Below, piece by piece: positions 52,594-60,574 of a stretch of 64,000 nucleotides of DNA; within the stretch, counting starts at the first letter, position 1, and the number at the start of each line of letters is the position of its first letter. The stretch comes from Rhizobium sp. ICMP 5592 (GTDB taxonomy: Bacteria > Pseudomonadota > Alphaproteobacteria > Rhizobiales > Rhizobiaceae): NCBI RefSeq assembly GCF_009498525.1, contig NZ_QSNT01000004.1:252932-316931 (forward strand), written 5' to 3'. The notes under the pieces are model-generated. The model ran no database searches. It was not told the DNA's origin and saw only the letters and a program-made list of their open reading frames with translations. A program made the translations under genes and the position numbers.

Positions 52594-52905
52594 TCAGATC
52601 TGATGCTGTTTGGTCCTGGCTTTGCCAGCATGCTGGAAACCGGACAAACCACTCCGTACCGCGACCAGCGCGCGGCAAATATCGAATTGAAGAGCCGGCT
52701 CCCGTTCGGCATAGGCCGGGGAGGTCACACCATAGACAAGGCAGGCAGATAAATGATCGACTTCAGCGCCGGTGAGGCGGTCGGCGCTTCGCCGTTGCAA
52801 GGCAGTTCGGGCTACCTCTACTTTCGGAGCAAAGATTTCAAAACCTGAGAATTGAGTGTCCATAGCGCACCGAATGGTTACGTTGGTGAGCATCGCTCCA
52901 TTCAT
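52594..52905 (-). CDS. Possible small hypothetical protein
   Basis: A frame of 103 codons from ATG 52905, or 88 codons from the ATG near 52863. The product contains VEVARTALQRRSADRLTGAEVDHLSACLVYG and no family I know. There is no convincing ribosome site. A pair of direct repeats ends about ten bases before ATG 52905, which is the main reason to keep it. It may also be a chance frame. Confidence 0.3.
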   Translation of the reverse strand: MNGAMLTNVTIRCAMDTQFSGFEIFAPKVEVARTALQRRSADRLTGAEVDHLSACLVYGVTSPAYAEREPALQFDICRALVAVRSGLSGFQHAGKARTKQHQI

Positions 52906-52915
52906 GGCGGCGGTA

Positions 52916-52952
52916 TTTTAGAAAATTACGGACTATTTTTAGGAAATTACGG
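52916..52952. repeat. Tandem 16-bp direct repeats, 21-bp period
   Basis: TTTTAGAAAATTACGG (52916-52931) and TTTTAGGAAATTACGG (52937-52952) match at 15 of 16 positions and are spaced by 21 bp, two helical turns. This geometry suits co-operative binding of an activator or repressor. Read leftwards they sit directly before the possible small gene. Confidence 0.55.
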
Positions 52953-53151
52953 CTTTTTGCTTAGCCTGTGACAGGTGTATCCACTTTGCCACACTGACTT
53001 CAGGCAGCTCATATTTCAATGACCTGCCCATTCCAGAACCGGCGCCACGATCGCCCAAGCTCGGAGTTCATTCACCTGAGGGATGAGGTCCCAGGCTTCT
53101 GGGTGCTGAAGCGACTCATCCGTCATGAAACCACAGAAAAGTTGACGCCAA

Positions 53152-53188
53152 GGAGGAGGGTGGCTTCAATGACCAGCCACCCTCCTCC
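53152..53188 (-). terminator. Hairpin after the peptide-type binding protein gene
   Basis: A perfect 14-bp stem, GGAGGAGGGTGGCT (53152-53165) and AGCCACCCTCCTCC (53175-53188), begins about nine bases after the stop of the leftward gene. The following TTGGCGTCAACTTTTC is only weakly T-rich, but position and strength fit a terminator. Confidence 0.7.
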
Positions 53189-53196
53189 CTCAGCAA

Positions 53197-54813
53197 TTAT
53201 GCTTCGATGTAAATATCGGCCCCGTTGCTCCAGAGATGCTCGACGCCGATCTTCAGGTTCTTCACGCGTTTGTCGTACACGGTGATGACCGATGGCGTAA
53301 CGATGTCGAGCGTGGGCAGGTCCTGCACGACCAGCTTCTGGAATTCGTTGAACAGCTCCAGCCGCTTCTTCGGATCAACCTCGACGGCTGCGGTTTCGAG
53401 CAGGCGGTCCACTTCCGGGTTTGAATACTTGGAACCGTTGGTGAAAGGGACACCCGGCTTGAAACTCTTCGACCAATAGAGACGCTGGATCCCCACCGTC
53501 GGATCGTACAGATTGCTCATGCCCTCAATGGCGATGTCAAAATCGCGATCGGTGAAAATGCGCTTCACGAAGGCTGCGAAATCCTGGTTCCTGAGTTCGA
53601 CCTTGATGCCGACCTTGCCGAGCGCCTGGGCGAAATATTCGGCGGTCTGCTTGGGAGGACCGGAAGGCTGGGTCGGATCGATGAACAGCTTGAAACGGAA
53701 GCCGTCCGCGCCACGCTTGTAACCTGCCTCATCCAGGAGCTTTTCCGCCCTGGCGGGGTCGAATTCATATTTGGGAAGATCGGGCGTGTAGAATTTTGCC
53801 AGATCCGGGCTCACCGGCCCGTCGAGACGCGTGGCGTAGCCGAGATAGATGGTGTTGACGATAAAGTCCTTGTCGATCGCATAAGCGATCGCATGGCGCA
53901 CCCGGATATCGGCAAGATAGCGGTTCTCGAGATTGAATTCCGCCCGCGCGATGCTCGGCGAATACGGAGCCGGATTGGTATCGACGACAAGATTTGGGTT
54001 TGCCTTGAGGCGCTCGATATCCGCCAGCGGAAGATTGGCCGTCGAGACCTGGACTTCGCCCGTTTCGATGGCCGCCACGGCCGCAGCGGGGTCGATGATG
54101 AACCGGAAGATGATCTGGTCCAGATGCGGCTTTGGTGCCCCCCAATAATCCTCATTGCGCGCAAACAGCGCATGGCTGCCACGAACCCATTCGACGAACT
54201 TGTAGGGGCCGGTGCCGATCGGCGCCACATTATGTGGGTTCTCCGCGATCTTGGTGCCTTCGTAGAGATGTTTCGGCACGATCGGCGCCTCGAAACTCGC
54301 GAATGCGCTCAGCAGATACGGTGCAGGTTTCGAGAGCACCAGCTCCACTTCATGGGGGTTCAGAACATTCGCTTTCTGAACGGTCGCGAAGGTGGACCGG
54401 CCCCGTGGATGGTTGTCCTTGAGGGCGAAGATGGAGAAAGCGACATCCTCGGCGGTAAAGTCCTTGCCATCATGCCATCGCACGCCCTCTCGCAGCTTGA
54501 ACCAATAGCGCAGGCCGTCGTCGCTTACCTTCCATTCCGTGGCGAGCAATGGTTGAGGGTTGAAGCTCGCGTCGTAGGTAAGGAGGCTCTCCGTCGTCTT
54601 GCCGCTGATATAATAAGCCGCACCGGCGCTGTGTGCGATAAGGACCAGGACCGGCGGCTCCGTCCCGATATTGATGGTGACACTGCCGCCACGCGGAACG
54701 TCGTCCTGCGCGTGCGCCACATAGGGAACGACGGCCCCAGCCATCAGCGCGACGGTAGAGAGCAGGAAGGAGCGGCGCGTCGGCGTCAGGCCCCGGGCAT
54801 GAATAAGTGTCAT
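53197..54813 (-). CDS. Peptide/nickel-type ABC binding protein (SBP family 5), Tat-exported, orphan
   Basis: A 538-residue family 5 binding protein. The N-terminus TPTRRSFLLSTVALMAG is a twin-arginine signal, with cleavage near YVAHAQ. YWFKLREGVRWHDGKDFTAEDVAFSI is the family signature. ARGSVTINIG-like strands precede ligand lobes of typical length. It would bind peptides, opines, or sugar-like ligands. No permease or ATPase genes are next to it. ATG 54813 has GGGGATATC upstream. A palindrome (54928-54944) lies 115 bp before it. Confidence 0.86.
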   Translation of the reverse strand: MTLIHARGLTPTRRSFLLSTVALMAGAVVPYVAHAQDDVPRGGSVTINIGTEPPVLVLIAHSAGAAYYISGKTTESLLTYDASFNPQPLLATEWKVSDDGLRYWFKLREGVRWHDGKDFTAEDVAFSIFALKDNHPRGRSTFATVQKANVLNPHEVELVLSKPAPYLLSAFASFEAPIVPKHLYEGTKIAENPHNVAPIGTGPYKFVEWVRGSHALFARNEDYWGAPKPHLDQIIFRFIIDPAAAVAAIETGEVQVSTANLPLADIERLKANPNLVVDTNPAPYSPSIARAEFNLENRYLADIRVRHAIAYAIDKDFIVNTIYLGYATRLDGPVSPDLAKFYTPDLPKYEFDPARAEKLLDEAGYKRGADGFRFKLFIDPTQPSGPPKQTAEYFAQALGKVGIKVELRNQDFAAFVKRIFTDRDFDIAIEGMSNLYDPTVGIQRLYWSKSFKPGVPFTNGSKYSNPEVDRLLETAAVEVDPKKRLELFNEFQKLVVQDLPTLDIVTPSVITVYDKRVKNLKIGVEHLWSNGADIYIEA

Positions 54814-54927
54814 TTGATATCCCCAATTGGTCCCTCCGGCACGCGGAGCAAGAACCCAGATTTCGTCCAACATCCAGCGAAGGACCACCACTTGGACGAT
54901 ATAAAGTCTATAAATTTTATCGAGGAA

Positions 54928-54944
54928 CTAGATTTTAAATCTAG
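54928..54944. promoter_or_regulatory. 17-bp palindrome, candidate operator
   Basis: CTAGATTT, central T, AAATCTAG: perfect 8-bp arms. It is 115 bp upstream of the family 5 binding-protein start and likely near its promoter. Confidence 0.5.
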
Positions 54945-55314
54945 GGAAGCTTTCTGAAAAAGCCATGCGGCTTTTGCCTCGATAGAAGTCTTTTTCTCGG
55001 AAGTAAGCCGTGATGAGCAGCGAAGAAGTTATTCACCGGCGCGTTGCTGAACGGACGATGGCGGGACGGACTTCGATTTCGTGGCGATGGGCCGAAATTT
55101 ATTAATTGACTAATTCTATGGTATTTGTCAGTTATTTTGGTAAATACAACCCAATGAATGCGGCTTTCAGGAACCATGTTCTTATCCGAAACCAACACAG
55201 CGCAGACTAAAGAAAATTTTTCCCATTTTCTTACCTGGACGAGCAACGGCATGCGTTGCTTGAGCAATAGGCGAAAAAGCCTTCCGGGCAAGACGGGCGA
55301 CAGGAGAGGACTCG

Positions 55315-55422
55315 ATGGCGTTTGAATTTGGAGGCGAACCGGGCATCGGCGGCACTCGCCCGCTGAAGCCTATCCCGGCGCACCTGCACAACCAATCTCA
55401 TCTCGTCGTCGGCCACAGCTAG
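55315..55422 (+). CDS. 35-residue micro-protein or leader ahead of the DszB-like gene
   Basis: ATG 55315 has a strong AGGAGAGG seven bases upstream and reads 35 codons to TAG 55420-55422. The product is glycine-rich at the start (MAFEFGGEPGIGGTRPLKP) and histidine-rich at the end (AHLHNQSHLVVGHS), with four His. The next start codon is only ten bases after its stop, and the TAG overlaps the ribosome site of the DszB-like gene, so translation is probably coupled. It has no signal peptide. Family unknown to me; it may be a leader controlling the operon or a small metal-binding partner. Confidence 0.6.
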   Translation: MAFEFGGEPGIGGTRPLKPIPAHLHNQSHLVVGHS

Positions 55423-55432
55423 GAGCTTCGAT

Positions 55433-56464
55433 ATGTCCCTCGATTCCGTCTGGTATACGCGCTGCCCGGCGCCGACGCCGCTTTCGATTGCCCATCAGCT
55501 CGGCTGGATTGATCGGCAATTCCAGAGCGCCGGCGTCTCGGTTCGCTCCATCCGCGACAGCAAGGATCTGGCTATTCGCCAGAGCCATTTCACCCATGCC
55601 CTCGACTATTCCTTCCGCCAGGGCGGGAACATTCCACCCATCTGGGCGCGCTCCGGAGGACGGCAAACCCGCGTTGTCGGCATCACCACCACAGACGAAT
55701 TCCAGGCGATCATTGCGCTTCCGGGCTCCGGCATTGTCACAGGTGCCGATCTCAAGGGTCGCCGTGTCGGCATCCCCCGCAAATCCGCAGAAAAAGTCGT
55801 CGATTTCCAGCGCGCCACGGCACTGAAAGGCATCGTCTCGGCGCTTTCGCTCGACGGCCTGGTGCATACTGACGTGGAGCTGGTCTACCTCGACAGCACC
55901 GAGGCCACCCTGATCGAAAGAGGAAACGCCGCTTTCCTCGGCCTGAAGCGCCGCTATCCCTATGGCGACGAGCTTCTCGCGCTTGCCCGCGGCAAGATTG
56001 ACGCCTTCTTCGTCAAGGGCGCAGAAGGCATCGTCCTTGCCAATCAGATCGGCGCTGTTGTGGTTTCCGAATTCGGCTTTCATCCCGACCCGAAGATCCG
56101 CATCAACAACGGCACGCCGCGGCCGCTCACGGTCGACGCCTGTTTCCTCGACGAGCATTTCGATCTCGTCACCAGCCTCGTCGCAACAGTCGGCCAAGTT
56201 GCCGCCTGGGCCGAAGCCCATCCGAGCGATGCCGTGCGTTTGATCGCCAGTGAAATCGGCGTCGGCGAGGACGCCATATGGGCCGCGAATGGACCGAATG
56301 TTCACAAGCATCTGACCCTCGCGCTGGATAACGATCAGATCGAAGCTTTCACTCATTTCAAGCAATTCCTGCTTGAATGGGGTTTCATCCCGGCCGATTT
56401 CGATGTCTCGACCTGGATCGAACGTGGGCCATTGGAAGACGCTTCCAGGCGTGCTGCCGCATGA
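55433..56464 (+). CDS. DszB-like desulfinase family protein
   Basis: A 343-residue type 2 periplasmic-binding-fold protein without a signal peptide, so cytoplasmic. It follows the pattern of DszB (2'-hydroxybiphenyl-2-sulfinate desulfinase): the YSNCPVP region of DszB with nucleophile Cys27 corresponds to YTRCPAP here (Cys11); DszB His60 and Arg70 in VHFTYDQ and TRFGGEIPP correspond to SHFTH (His52) and FRQGGNIPP (Arg62). All three catalytic residues are therefore kept. It should release sulfite from an aryl- or alkyl-sulfinate. It follows the micro-ORF and overlaps the NmrA-like gene by 4 bp. A signal-less aliphatic-sulfonate binding protein is the alternative reading. Confidence 0.78.
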   Translation: MSLDSVWYTRCPAPTPLSIAHQLGWIDRQFQSAGVSVRSIRDSKDLAIRQSHFTHALDYSFRQGGNIPPIWARSGGRQTRVVGITTTDEFQAIIALPGSGIVTGADLKGRRVGIPRKSAEKVVDFQRATALKGIVSALSLDGLVHTDVELVYLDSTEATLIERGNAAFLGLKRRYPYGDELLALARGKIDAFFVKGAEGIVLANQIGAVVVSEFGFHPDPKIRINNGTPRPLTVDACFLDEHFDLVTSLVATVGQVAAWAEAHPSDAVRLIASEIGVGEDAIWAANGPNVHKHLTLALDNDQIEAFTHFKQFLLEWGFIPADFDVSTWIERGPLEDASRRAAA

Positions 56465-57330
56465 GCGCCGCCCCCATCCTCGTCACGGGAGCAACCGGCA
56501 AGCTCGGCCAGCTCGTCGTGCAGCGATTGAGTGCGCTCGGTCAGTTGGTGCGTGTTTTCACACGCCGGCCCGAGATAGCGCGAAATCTCTTCAGCTCTTC
56601 TGTCCAGATCGCCAATGGGGATTTCGGCGACCGAACCTCACTCGGTACCGCTCTTGCAGGCGTCGACCGTCTCTTCCTGTTGTCTCCCATCGGCGAGCGT
56701 CTCGCAGATGAGCAGATCGCGGTCGTCAATGCCGCCATCTCGGCTGGCGTCCACCGCATCGTCAAAATCTCCGGGTCGGATTGGACGATCGAGCCATCCG
56801 GAAGCTCTATTTCAGGCGATGCTCATGCCGCCGTGGAACGACACCTCAAAGGCTTGCCCGCCGAACATGTTTCGCTTCGTCCCAATGCCTGGATGCAGGT
56901 CTCGCTCGCCAACATCATCAAGCAGGTGCTTGCCGGCAACCCGGTAAGCACGGTCAATCCTGATGCTGGAATTGGCTATATCGATGCCCGCGATATCGCC
57001 GATATCGCCGTCCATCAATTGCTCGCCGACACGATCGCCGGAGAAAAGCTGGTTCTAAGCGGTCCGCGCGTGGTGACGGCCAGACAGATCGCTGCTCTTC
57101 TCAGCCCGGCGCTGAAGCGCCCCGTTGAGGTGACGGACAGGCCTCGTCTCGCGACCTCCTCGGATGATGATTTCGAACACCGGGCAGTCGCGCAATTCAT
57201 GACGCTTATCGCCGCTGGTCGTGCCGCTGGAACAACCGACATCGTCGCCACACTTCTCGGCAATCCGCCGCGCAGCGTTGAAGCCTTCATCGGCGAATAC
57301 CTGGCCACTGAGGCGGCGCTCGCCGGGTAA
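56461..57330 (+). CDS. NmrA-like NAD(P)-binding oxidoreductase
   Basis: A 289-residue atypical SDR: ILVTGATGKLGQLVVQRLSALGQLVRVFTR is the nucleotide loop, with an Arg pair favouring NADP(H); VDRLFLLSPIGERL and HRIVKISGSDW follow. NmrA/HSCARG-type proteins reduce quinones or sense redox cofactors. Its start overlaps the DszB-like stop (ATGA), so it should be co-translated and may supply reduction or redox sensing to the sulfur route. Confidence 0.85.
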   Translation: MSAAPILVTGATGKLGQLVVQRLSALGQLVRVFTRRPEIARNLFSSSVQIANGDFGDRTSLGTALAGVDRLFLLSPIGERLADEQIAVVNAAISAGVHRIVKISGSDWTIEPSGSSISGDAHAAVERHLKGLPAEHVSLRPNAWMQVSLANIIKQVLAGNPVSTVNPDAGIGYIDARDIADIAVHQLLADTIAGEKLVLSGPRVVTARQIAALLSPALKRPVEVTDRPRLATSSDDDFEHRAVAQFMTLIAAGRAAGTTDIVATLLGNPPRSVEAFIGEYLATEAALAG

Positions 57331-57503
57331 CAGCGTCATGAGCGGTCCCTTCCCATCATCGGCGCATGTCCGGGCGGGCTCGCGCCGATCGGGCGGCGGC
57401 AATCCGCGACGAAGCCAAGACGACACAATTCATCCGCCGGCGGTTTATCGCAGCCTATCAAGCGACCAGCGCCGCCCTCCCCCAGATAGGAAAATCCGTT
57501 CAC

Positions 57504-58811
57504 ATGACCAGCTCAACGCGAAAGCTCAATCTCAATGTCGGCATCAACACGACCGGCTATCTTCCCAACGCCTGGAAGTATCGGACAGGAAGTCGCCATG
57601 ACATCAACGATCCCGGCTACTATCGCGGTCTGACGGAACTGGCCCATAGGGGACTGTTCGATGCCGTGTTCTTTTCCGATCACCCTGCCCTGATGACCGA
57701 CCCCAAGGGACGTCCCTTCCACACGATAGACCCGCTCATTCTGTGCACGGCGCTGGCCGCGCAGGTGCCGGACATCGGCTTTGTCGCCACGATGTCCTCG
57801 ACCTACAATTCTCCTTACAATCTGGCCCGGCGCACTCAGTCGACGGATATCATGTCCGGCGGGCGATTGATCATCAACATCGTCTCTTCGTTCAATCCGA
57901 GTGTGGCCGCGAACTTCGGCAGCGCGCCACTTCCCCCGCGCAGCGAACGTTATGCCAGAGCATGGGAGTTCCTCGACGTTACGAAAAAGCTGTGGTCGAG
58001 CTGGGACCCGGCGCGTGACGGCCAAATTCCCGAGGACCAGTTCTGGGATGCTTCCAGCGCACACGCGATCGATCATGCAGGCGAGTATTTCAGCGTCAAG
58101 GGACCGCTGAACGTCCCGCTTGGTCCACAGGGGCATCCGGTTCTCGCGCAGGCAGGCGCATCCGAAGGCGGGATCGATCTTGCCGCCCGCCATGGCGAGA
58201 TCATCTACTGCAATATTCTCTCCCGGCCCGCGGGCCAGGCCTTCGGCAAGAAGGTCAGGGATCGTGCCGTCGCTTTTGGCCGCGACCCTTCCGGTATCCG
58301 CATCGTGCCGGGCCTGGTGGTGATATTGGGTGATAGCCGCGAGGAGGCGCTGCGCAAGCATGAGCTCTTTAGCGGTGCCGGTTCCGAAGACGGGTTGCTG
58401 GCGCGCTTCATAAAGGAGCACAATATCGATCCGGAGGGCTTCGATCCAGACGCCGTTCTGGATGCCGAGCGTTTCATCCCCAATCCCAACCGCATACAGG
58501 CGGTCGGCATGGGTCTTGGCCTATCCGACCTTCTCACCCATGAAAGGCTCACCGCGCGTCAGGCGGTGCGGCGCGCGGAAGGCAATCATCGGCTCGTTCT
58601 CGGGACCGCCGAAGAGGTCGCCGACGCGATCATCGATCTCTGGGCCGACGGAACGGTGGATGGTTATACGTTGCAGCCGCCGCGCGCACCGGACGACATC
58701 CAGGAGTTCATCGATAAGGTGATCCCTATTCTGCAGGATCGCGGCGTCTACCGGACACGCTATGAAGAACGAACCGTTCGGGAGCGGTATCGGCTCCCTT
58801 ATCCGTTCTGA
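57504..58811 (+). CDS. DszA/NtaA/SnaA-type flavin-dependent monooxygenase (1)
   Basis: A 435-residue bacterial luciferase-like monooxygenase of the NtaA/SnaA/DszA group. LFDAVFFSDHPAL, GFVATMSSTYNSPYNLARRTQSTDIMSGGRLIINIVSSF and FSVKGPLNVPLGPQGHPVLAQAGASEGG are the hallmark stretches. It uses FMNH2 and oxygen; DszA is a sulfone monooxygenase that yields the sulfinate used by DszB, so the neighbourhood suggests the same order. No flavin reductase is nearby. ATG 57504 begins near the family start; an in-frame ATG at 57366 adds 46 Arg-rich residues. It is third in the operon. Confidence 0.85.
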   Translation: MTSSTRKLNLNVGINTTGYLPNAWKYRTGSRHDINDPGYYRGLTELAHRGLFDAVFFSDHPALMTDPKGRPFHTIDPLILCTALAAQVPDIGFVATMSSTYNSPYNLARRTQSTDIMSGGRLIINIVSSFNPSVAANFGSAPLPPRSERYARAWEFLDVTKKLWSSWDPARDGQIPEDQFWDASSAHAIDHAGEYFSVKGPLNVPLGPQGHPVLAQAGASEGGIDLAARHGEIIYCNILSRPAGQAFGKKVRDRAVAFGRDPSGIRIVPGLVVILGDSREEALRKHELFSGAGSEDGLLARFIKEHNIDPEGFDPDAVLDAERFIPNPNRIQAVGMGLGLSDLLTHERLTARQAVRRAEGNHRLVLGTAEEVADAIIDLWADGTVDGYTLQPPRAPDDIQEFIDKVIPILQDRGVYRTRYEERTVRERYRLPYPF

Positions 58812-58829
58812 GGAACGCCGCGCGGCTAT

Positions 58830-59156
58830 TCAGTGCACGGTCAATGCGGTCGTTTCGAGTTGACGACGCTGCAGCGCGCTCACGAGCATCGCTGCTTCCC
58901 TTATGATCGCCGAGAAGGTCGCATTGTCGGCCTGGGCTATCTTTGCGGTGATATCACCGATTATGACCGTCAGTCGCATGATCAGGACGCGATGGTTCGG
59001 CTCGGAGAGACTGCCCTGCCGCTCGGTGATGTCGACAAGCGCCCACACCAATGTCTCGACGATCTGCCGGCGATAACGCCGTGTATCGGCCGCCGAACTT
59101 TTGTCTAATTGCAGAATCTCTTCCATAATATCGCGCACGTCGAATTCACCTCGCAT
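58830..59156 (-). CDS. Small alpha-helical hypothetical protein
   Basis: 108 residues from ATG 59156, eight bases after the stop of the next upstream small gene. MRGEFDVRDIMEEILQLDKSSAADTRRYRRQIVETLVWALVDITERQG looks helical, with an acidic/basic pattern and no signal or membrane span. It converges with the monooxygenase gene, ending 18 bp away. No family is recognised and no ribosome site is evident, so coupling to the upstream gene is assumed. Confidence 0.5.
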   Translation of the reverse strand: MRGEFDVRDIMEEILQLDKSSAADTRRYRRQIVETLVWALVDITERQGSLSEPNHRVLIMRLTVIIGDITAKIAQADNATFSAIIREAAMLVSALQRRQLETTALTVH

Positions 59157-59163
59157 CGCCGGT

Positions 59164-59352
59164 TCACGACAGGCGCCTTGCATTGAAAAGAAGTTCGCGA
59201 AGCGGTGCCTCCGTGCCAAACAGCGTCAGAAGACGATTTTCCTCATTCTTTTCCAGACGATAGCGGCGAGCAAAGTCGAAGACACTCCAGGGAGCCTCTT
59301 CCATCTTCGGTGAGTCCGCGTTCCTCATTCCTTCTTCTGGATATTGACGCAT
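59164..59352 (-). CDS. Small hypothetical protein (62 residues)
   Basis: ATG 59352 has TGGAGA eight bases upstream. The product MRQYPEEGMRNADSPKMEEAPWSVFDFARRYRLEKNEENRLLTLFGTEAPLRELLFNARRLS has a compact, helical C-terminal part with the FDFARRYRL...EENRLLTLFG pattern that I associate with small rhizobial proteins of unknown role. It forms a two-gene unit with the 108-residue protein. An inverted repeat (59468-59490) lies 116 bp upstream. Confidence 0.55.
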   Translation of the reverse strand: MRQYPEEGMRNADSPKMEEAPWSVFDFARRYRLEKNEENRLLTLFGTEAPLRELLFNARRLS

Positions 59353-59467
59353 CGCACATCTCCATTCTTTCGGCGGCCGACAATGCGGCGTTGTCAGAAA
59401 GGAAAGATCGCCAACGCGGCGCGACTTGAAACGAGCCATCGACGTTCATTTCCACGACGCCTCAATA

Positions 59468-59490
59468 TTGTCTATAAAAATAGTAGACAA
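59468..59490. promoter_or_regulatory. Inverted repeat before the small-gene pair
   Basis: TTGTCTA (59468-59474) and TAGACAA (59484-59490) with nine A/T-rich bases between. It lies 116 bp upstream of the ATG at 59352; candidate operator only. Confidence 0.35.
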
Positions 59491-59645
59491 AAGAAATAAG
59501 CACCCTTCCCTTCCCCCCACGGTGAAAAATCCGTTCAAGCATTGCGTATGCATGCAGGCGCAGGTTCCCAGCGCTTAAGCCCAGCGACGGCGTCCTGCCG
59601 GTATGTAATCGCGAGGCGAAATGATTCATTTTTCGCTGAGCGGTG

Positions 59646-60455
59646 CTAGGCAATAACAGGATAATTCAGACGTTGCGCGTCACGCTCAAGATCAGCCAGA
59701 GGCTGGTAATCCGCATCGGAAAGGACGGAAAACCCTTTGAGAGACAGGACATCGCGCGCCTCGGCAAGCGCCGGTTCGACCGCAGCTTTTTCGAGCGCGC
59801 TACGAAGCTTGATAAGCTCCTCTTCGGTGGCGTCTCCGCGGGTGATGAACGGAAGCCCCGGCCCTTTGACGGTCTCCGCAAGGACCCGCACTCCTGAAAG
59901 GCGCTCCGGATCGAAGCGCAGTGTATTGCCATAGGTGATACAGTCGATCGCGGCCACATCGGCGATACCAGCGGAGACGGCGGCGATGCTGTTCAAATGT
60001 CCGCCGGTTTCGATGACCGATGAGAAGAAGTGACCATTCCAGGCAAGCGGTGCGACGGAGGCACGAAGCAGGTTGACGCCGGAATTGCTGTCGGGTTCGT
60101 TGATTGCCGCCCTGGCGCCGCGCAGATCTTCCAGTGAATGCGCTTCGCTCTCCTCTCGGACTATGACGAAGCTGCACGTTTCGGGACCGTCGCAACCAGG
60201 GTGCCCAAAGATCGGAGTTGCCACCAGCCGGACCTTGCCACGCAAGTGCTTGACGTAGGGATAGCCGCAGGTCTGCGCCAGCAACAGGTCCGGATGAAGC
60301 CATGCTTCGTTGTATCGGACCCGATGGTCCAGCGATTCCGGCACGCCGTCGACGCCTGCCCCGCGCAGCTCATCTCGAAGGAAGCTCCAAAGCGCTGTCG
60401 TGGCTTCGGCCACGGGTGGCGGACTGACATACATCGCAAGGCTTGCAAGGCGCAT
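59646..60455 (-). CDS. PhnD-like binding-protein-fold protein without signal peptide
   Basis: A 269-residue protein with the phosphonate/phosphite binding-protein fold (COG3221-like). LLLAQTCGYPYVKHLRGKVRLVATPIFGHPGCDGPETCSFVIVRE and AAINEPDSNSGVNLLRASV are the typical strands. The N-terminus (MRLASLAMYVSPPPVAEATTALWSFL) is not a secretion signal, so the product is probably cytoplasmic. No transporter genes lie next to it. The role may be sensing or enzymatic, as DszB has a related fold. ATG 60455 is chosen; GTG 60461 would add two residues. Confidence 0.75.
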   Translation of the reverse strand: MRLASLAMYVSPPPVAEATTALWSFLRDELRGAGVDGVPESLDHRVRYNEAWLHPDLLLAQTCGYPYVKHLRGKVRLVATPIFGHPGCDGPETCSFVIVREESEAHSLEDLRGARAAINEPDSNSGVNLLRASVAPLAWNGHFFSSVIETGGHLNSIAAVSAGIADVAAIDCITYGNTLRFDPERLSGVRVLAETVKGPGLPFITRGDATEEELIKLRSALEKAAVEPALAEARDVLSLKGFSVLSDADYQPLADLERDAQRLNYPVIA

Positions 60456-60574
60456 TCTCACACTTTCATAGTTCGAAAGAGCATATCTGACAGAATATTT
60501 GAAACGAGCCTAACGGCGCCTTTTTACTATCTCCGGCCCCGACAGGCGAGCATCCGGGTGGCAAGGCTATGCGC

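Larger units (their letters stand above)
52451..53196. other. Intergenic region upstream of the synthase/ThDP pair
   Basis: 746 bp. It holds the pair's promoter side, with TGTA-N6-TACA (52506-52519) about 57 bp from the start, a possible small minus-strand gene (52594-52905), a tandem direct repeat (52916-52952), and a terminator hairpin at the right end (53152-53188). Confidence 0.5.
54814..55432. other. Divergent intergenic region before the Dsz-like island
   Basis: 619 bp between two divergent units. It contains a 17-bp palindrome (54928-54944), A/T-rich sequence at 55095-55150 with TTGACT at 55106-55111 that may be the rightward promoter, and the 35-codon frame at 55315-55422. The rest shows nothing I can name. 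Confidence 0.5.
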
